Positions 60,981 through 64,000 of a stretch of DNA of 64,000 nucleotides are shown here, in pieces. Source of the DNA: Longimicrobiales bacterium. GTDB taxonomy: Bacteria; Gemmatimonadota; Gemmatimonadetes; Longimicrobiales; RSA9. Both the position numbers and the translations under genes were made by a program. Where the stretch lies: contig DATHUY010000083.1 of the NCBI GenBank assembly GCA_035461765.1, positions 62,001-126,000 on the forward strand, written 5' to 3'. The notes beneath the pieces were generated by a model. It was not told the DNA's origin. It did no database searches and saw only the letters and a list, made by a program, of their open reading frames with translations. Within the stretch, counting starts at the first letter, position 1. Each line of letters begins with the position of its first letter.

Positions 60981-62411
60981 TCAGCGCGTCAGCAGTATCT
61001 GAAGGACGATGACGCCGCCCAGGACGTCCGGCCCGCGGGCGAGCTGGAGCACGAGGCCCAGCGGCAACAGCCCGAGCGGGGTCTCGACGACAGGTGCACT
61101 GTAGTCGATGGGTGGCCGCTTGGCTGCACGGTACACGGCGGCCACCACCCCCGACAGCATCACGATCTCCATCAGGCCGGTCGATGACCCGCCCGCGGGG
61201 CGGGTGAGAATCCACCAGAGCGCTGCGGCTGCAGCGGGGATGGCGAGGTGGATCATCCGGAGCGCGCGATCGCTGCCTCCGAGCGCGCGTCGCAGGCCGT
61301 CCGAATGCGAGATGGTGCGGAGCCCCGCCGCGAACGCTCCGGCGGCGAGGTATGCGCCGACGAGGCGGGCGATGCCGGCGACGGACGGGGCCACGACGAC
61401 CAGCGCGTACTGGGCGAGGGCGAGCCCTGCCCATGCGATCAGGGCCGACGGACGTCGGCCGGATCTGCGAACATCCGCCTGGAGCAGCGCCCACGTCCGT
61501 CCCGGGATGCCCGGCGGAGCGGCCAGCAGACTGCCGGTCGGGACACGGCCGACCCGGCGCCACCGCCTGTACTCGATCACGCGGGTCAGCAGGGACGGAT
61601 CCAGCGAGACGGTCGCGGTGACGAGCGCCCCGGCGAGGTCCGTGCCCGCACCGAGTGATATGCGGTCCAGGCGGCGGAGCGACCGCACGCCGAGGGCGAC
61701 GGCGACAGCGGCCACAGACAGCAATACCGGTAGCAGGATCACGCCCGGAATCCTGCCCGCGCGAGGGAGGCGCCACCCGCCGAAATGCGTGGCCACCAGT
61801 ATCGCCGCTGCCAGCGCTCCGGCCGACAACAAGAGGGGTCCCGCCACATCCGGCCATCTCGAGCCCGCCGCATCCGGCCATCTCGAGCCCGCCGCATTCT
61901 GCGCCACGACGCCGCCCGCAATGAAAGCTGCCCCCAGGCATCCTCCGCTGGCCACGGCGATCGCCAGAGCGCCGCCAGGTGTTGTGAGGAATGCCACGAG
62001 GCCGGCGGCAGCGGCGCCGGTAAGCGCTCCACCGGCAAGCAGCAGCGAGAACCTGGGAAGGAGCCATTCGTGACGGTCGATCGGACTGGAGAGACCCCAC
62101 GTCTGTTCGGCGGGCGTGACGAGAAGGGGTCCGAGCGCCCGCAGCGACTTCCAGCCGAGACCCGCACTCGCCAGCAGCACCGCGGCGGCGATCCACTGCC
62201 GCTCCACGGATACGATGCCCGCCGTCGGAGAGGCCGAAATGCGGCTGACCTCGGACGCGAACGCGCCGCCGTAGATGACGCCGATCCACAGCAGGGTATA
62301 GAGCTGGGTCAGCAGCTCACCGCGCGACCGTACATGGTGGCCGCGCTGCAATTCCCGAAGGCGTCTGCGCCACAGCCGCGCGGATGGCACGGCCATCGTC
62401 GCGTGGCTCAC
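60981..62411 (-). CDS. Polytopic membrane protein, probable ABC permease partner (DUF6297-like)
   Basis: A 476-residue membrane protein with roughly ten helices. The basic N-terminus (ARLWRRRLRELQRGHHVRSR) precedes LLTQLYTLLWIGVIYGGAFA. It resembles the DUF6297 group of actinobacterial permease-like proteins, a tentative assignment. Start is GTG, overlapping the ATPase stop by 4 bp (GTGA), so the two genes should form one ABC exporter. An internal 24-bp tandem repeat gives the duplicated peptide AGSRWPDAAGSRWPD in a loop. Substrate unknown. Confidence 0.75.
   Translation of the reverse strand: MSHATMAVPSARLWRRRLRELQRGHHVRSRGELLTQLYTLLWIGVIYGGAFASEVSRISASPTAGIVSVERQWIAAAVLLASAGLGWKSLRALGPLLVTPAEQTWGLSSPIDRHEWLLPRFSLLLAGGALTGAAAAGLVAFLTTPGGALAIAVASGGCLGAAFIAGGVVAQNAAGSRWPDAAGSRWPDVAGPLLLSAGALAAAILVATHFGGWRLPRAGRIPGVILLPVLLSVAAVAVALGVRSLRRLDRISLGAGTDLAGALVTATVSLDPSLLTRVIEYRRWRRVGRVPTGSLLAAPPGIPGRTWALLQADVRRSGRRPSALIAWAGLALAQYALVVVAPSVAGIARLVGAYLAAGAFAAGLRTISHSDGLRRALGGSDRALRMIHLAIPAAAAALWWILTRPAGGSSTGLMEIVMLSGVVAAVYRAAKRPPIDYSAPVVETPLGLLPLGLVLQLARGPDVLGGVIVLQILLTR
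61847..61894. repeat. In-frame 24-bp tandem duplication inside the membrane protein gene
   Basis: Two exact 24-bp copies (61847-61870 and 61871-61894; core CATCCGGCCATCTCGAG). Because 24 is a multiple of three, the permease frame is kept and eight residues are duplicated. It is one of three tandem duplications within 2.5 kb. Confidence 0.85.
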
Positions 62412-63061
62412 GCCTCGAGCTCGATACGCGTGTCGGCTACGGCCTCGACCAGATCAGCGTCGTGCGATGCCATCAATACCGCGGTGCCTGCCGCCCTCTC
62501 CTCGATCAGTCGGCGGCTCAGCCATGAACGGCCTGCAGCGTCCAGGCGCTGCTCCGGTTCGTCGAGTACGAGCAGCCGGCGCGGGCGGACAAAGCATGAA
62601 GCCAGTGCCAGGCGTTTCCGCTGGCCCGCGGACAGGCTCGGCGGCAGCTGGTCGCGCGCCGCTTCCAGGCCAAGCTCCGACACCACTCGCCCTGCCACAC
62701 TCACCGGCGTGCCGTGCGCAAATGCGAGGAGTTCCAGATGCTCCGTGACCGAGAGGTCCGGAAAGAAGTCCACATCGTCGAGTGCGGCGGCGACCGCAGC
62801 ACGGACCCAGGGATCCGACTCGTCGATCGGTCGACCGCCGAATCGCACCTGCCCGGCGTCAGCACGGTCCGCGCCCACCACGCACCTGAGCAACGTGCTC
62901 TTCCCTGCACCGTTCGGCCCGATCAGTGCCACGACCTGACCCGAGGCAACGGTGAAACTGACATTGTCCAGAACCGTGTGCGGACCGAACCGGCGGGTCA
63001 GGCCCTCTACTGTGAGCGCCTCACCGCCGGCAGGTGTGTTCCTCAATGGCTGTACGTTCAC
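62408..63061 (-). CDS. ABC transporter ATP-binding protein
   Basis: A 217-residue ATPase. Walker A GPNGAGKSTLLRCVVG, signature LSAGQRKRLALASC (LSAGQ instead of LSGGQ, tolerated in many ATPases), Walker B LLVLDEPEQRLD and an H-loop ASHDADLVE. The start was taken at the GTG (63061) at the head of NVQPLRNTPAGG; an ATG 13 codons upstream is possible but would overlap the next gene. It overlaps the membrane protein gene by 4 bp, forming an ABC pair. Confidence 0.88.
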   Translation of the reverse strand: MNVQPLRNTPAGGEALTVEGLTRRFGPHTVLDNVSFTVASGQVVALIGPNGAGKSTLLRCVVGADRADAGQVRFGGRPIDESDPWVRAAVAAALDDVDFFPDLSVTEHLELLAFAHGTPVSVAGRVVSELGLEAARDQLPPSLSAGQRKRLALASCFVRPRRLLVLDEPEQRLDAAGRSWLSRRLIEERAAGTAVLMASHDADLVEAVADTRIELEA

Positions 63062-63071
63062 GAACCCGCGG

Positions 63072-64000
63072 TCAGCTGATCGGGACCGGGTCCACGACAC
63101 GCACGATGAACAGCCCCTCGCGCACGCTGGTAAACACGATGATGCCGCTCTCGAAGAACGGGTAGTTGCTCCACGCGCCGCTCTGCGTTGCGCTGTGGCC
63201 CGGACCGTTGTCGTTGTACGGTGCGCTGTCGAAGAACCCGATCTCGCGCGGATTCGTGCGGTCGCTGATGTCCAGCACGCGCAGGCCGCTGCCGTAGTTC
63301 GACTCGTAGACGCGGTCGCCCTTCACGTAGAGGTTGTGGTCCGAAGAGACGACCGGCCCGAAATACTCGCGCGCGACGATCGGGTCATCCAGCTCCGTCA
63401 GATCCCACACGATGGTGCGCGTACCTCGCACCGTTCCCTCGAGCTCGTCCAGCTCATCGTTCATGTAGAAGAACCGCTGCTCCTCGTCGAACCAGCCCTG
63501 GTGCGCATACGCGACGTTCGGATAGCTGTTGCGTCCCACCGTCACGGGGTTCGACTTGTCGGTGACATCGGCGATGTTGATCTCCGTTTCATTCGATCCC
63601 ACGCAGATCTGCCGTCCGCGATACCGCGCGTCCGGCCCGCTGTATGTGACGCACTGCGCGTCGTGCGTATAGCCGCGCGGGTTCGAGCCCGCCTGATCAT
63701 TGTAGCAGCCGGCGAACGCCGGCCTCTTCGGATCGCGCGCGTCCACGATGTGCAGCCCGCCGCCACACGTCTGGCCACCGCTGTTGGCTCCGACGATGTA
63801 GAGGAACCCGGCAGCCGTGTCCGCCACGACATTGTGGGCACTGTGCATGTTGTGGTACGTCGTGTCCGCATTAAACACGACGGGAGCGCCGCCCACCGCA
63901 CGCAGCCGCGTCAGATCGAATACCTGCATGCCGTGCGCACCGGCGCCGTCCGCGACGATGTAGGCGTGATCGTTGAGCACCTTGATGTCGCGCCATACCG
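63072..64000 (-). CDS. LVIVD/choice-of-anchor-B beta-propeller protein (N-terminus beyond the window)
   Basis: The C-terminal 308 residues of a beta-propeller protein; the frame runs past the window end (VWRDIKVLNDHAYIVADG), so the gene is truncated here by the window, not by mutation. Repeats of the LVIVD/choice-of-anchor B kind are clear: MQVFDLTRLRAVGG, LHIVDARDPKRPAFAGCYND, INIADVTDKSNPVTVGRN, LRVLDISDRTNPREIGFFDS, GLFIVRVVDPVPIS. Such proteins are usually secreted or surface attached. The stop lies 10 bp upstream of the ABC ATPase start, so the genes may share a transcript. Confidence 0.85.
   Translation of the reverse strand, partial: VWRDIKVLNDHAYIVADGAGAHGMQVFDLTRLRAVGGAPVVFNADTTYHNMHSAHNVVADTAAGFLYIVGANSGGQTCGGGLHIVDARDPKRPAFAGCYNDQAGSNPRGYTHDAQCVTYSGPDARYRGRQICVGSNETEINIADVTDKSNPVTVGRNSYPNVAYAHQGWFDEEQRFFYMNDELDELEGTVRGTRTIVWDLTELDDPIVAREYFGPVVSSDHNLYVKGDRVYESNYGSGLRVLDISDRTNPREIGFFDSAPYNDNGPGHSATQSGAWSNYPFFESGIIVFTSVREGLFIVRVVDPVPIS

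Noticed and set aside
1-64000. CRISPR arrays, rRNA, tRNA, integrase or transposase genes
   Set aside because: Looked for regularly spaced repeats, conserved RNA segments and typical protein motifs and found none; the repeats present are pairs or inverted pairs only.

Overview
The window is GC-rich chromosomal DNA from a Gram-negative bacterium. My best inference is a member of the Gemmatimonadota or a close relative. The reasons are two MacB/FtsX-type orphan permeases (one behind a PadR regulator), many secreted hydrolases (M16, S9, penicillin acylase, NPP phosphodiesterase) and many small lipoproteins whose mature N-terminus reads CSDPTGP or CDSDSTGP. No rRNA, tRNA, CRISPR array, phage or transposase gene was recognised. 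This taxonomic call is inference, since no marker gene for placement is present.

Layout. 0-8 kb: slipin, a small membrane protein, a ZIP metal transporter, an SDR oxidoreductase, a large GAF-PAS-GAF histidine kinase, and a coupled nitroreductase/DUF6544 pair. 8-17 kb: M16 peptidase, trehalose-synthase-like GH13 enzyme, secreted HExxH protein, FxsA, exported DinB protein, divergent polysaccharide deacetylase and a YciI protein. 17-26 kb: an orphan permease, a Clp_N-GntR fusion regulator with twin operators, a beta-propeller lipoprotein, and a three-gene ABC exporter operon. 26-31 kb: a DPP-IV-like peptidase, then a two-gene operon of an RTX-repeat lipoprotein and a lipoprotein with three ferritin-like DUF2202 domains. 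31-43.6 kb: HD-GYP regulator plus histidine kinase, penicillin acylase, NPP phosphodiesterase, zinc alcohol dehydrogenase, TM2 protein, and a PadR/permease pair.

44-48.6 kb is a five-gene overlapping operon for a 2-oxoacid:ferredoxin oxidoreductase. It is led by an unrecognised 69-residue four-cysteine protein. 48.7-51.4 kb is a sugar-type ABC importer. 51.5-64 kb holds DUF4389, TrmO, ceramidase-like, pseudo-receiver/PAS, tandem CARDB-like lipoproteins, DUF6174, small lipoproteins, an ABC ATPase/permease pair and a truncated LVIVD beta-propeller protein.

The most unusual signal lies between genes. Three intergenic elements of 172-186 bp (12945-13130, 28822-29007, 43751-43922) are each bounded by 29-33-bp near-perfect inverted repeats. 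Two of them carry arms built of short GGAG/GAGCACAC-type tandem units. Three short tandem duplications also cluster at 59.4-61.9 kb. Other leads are the RTX/DUF2202 operon with a hairpin-dense leader, the Clp_N-GntR regulator, and the small protein of the oxidoreductase operon.
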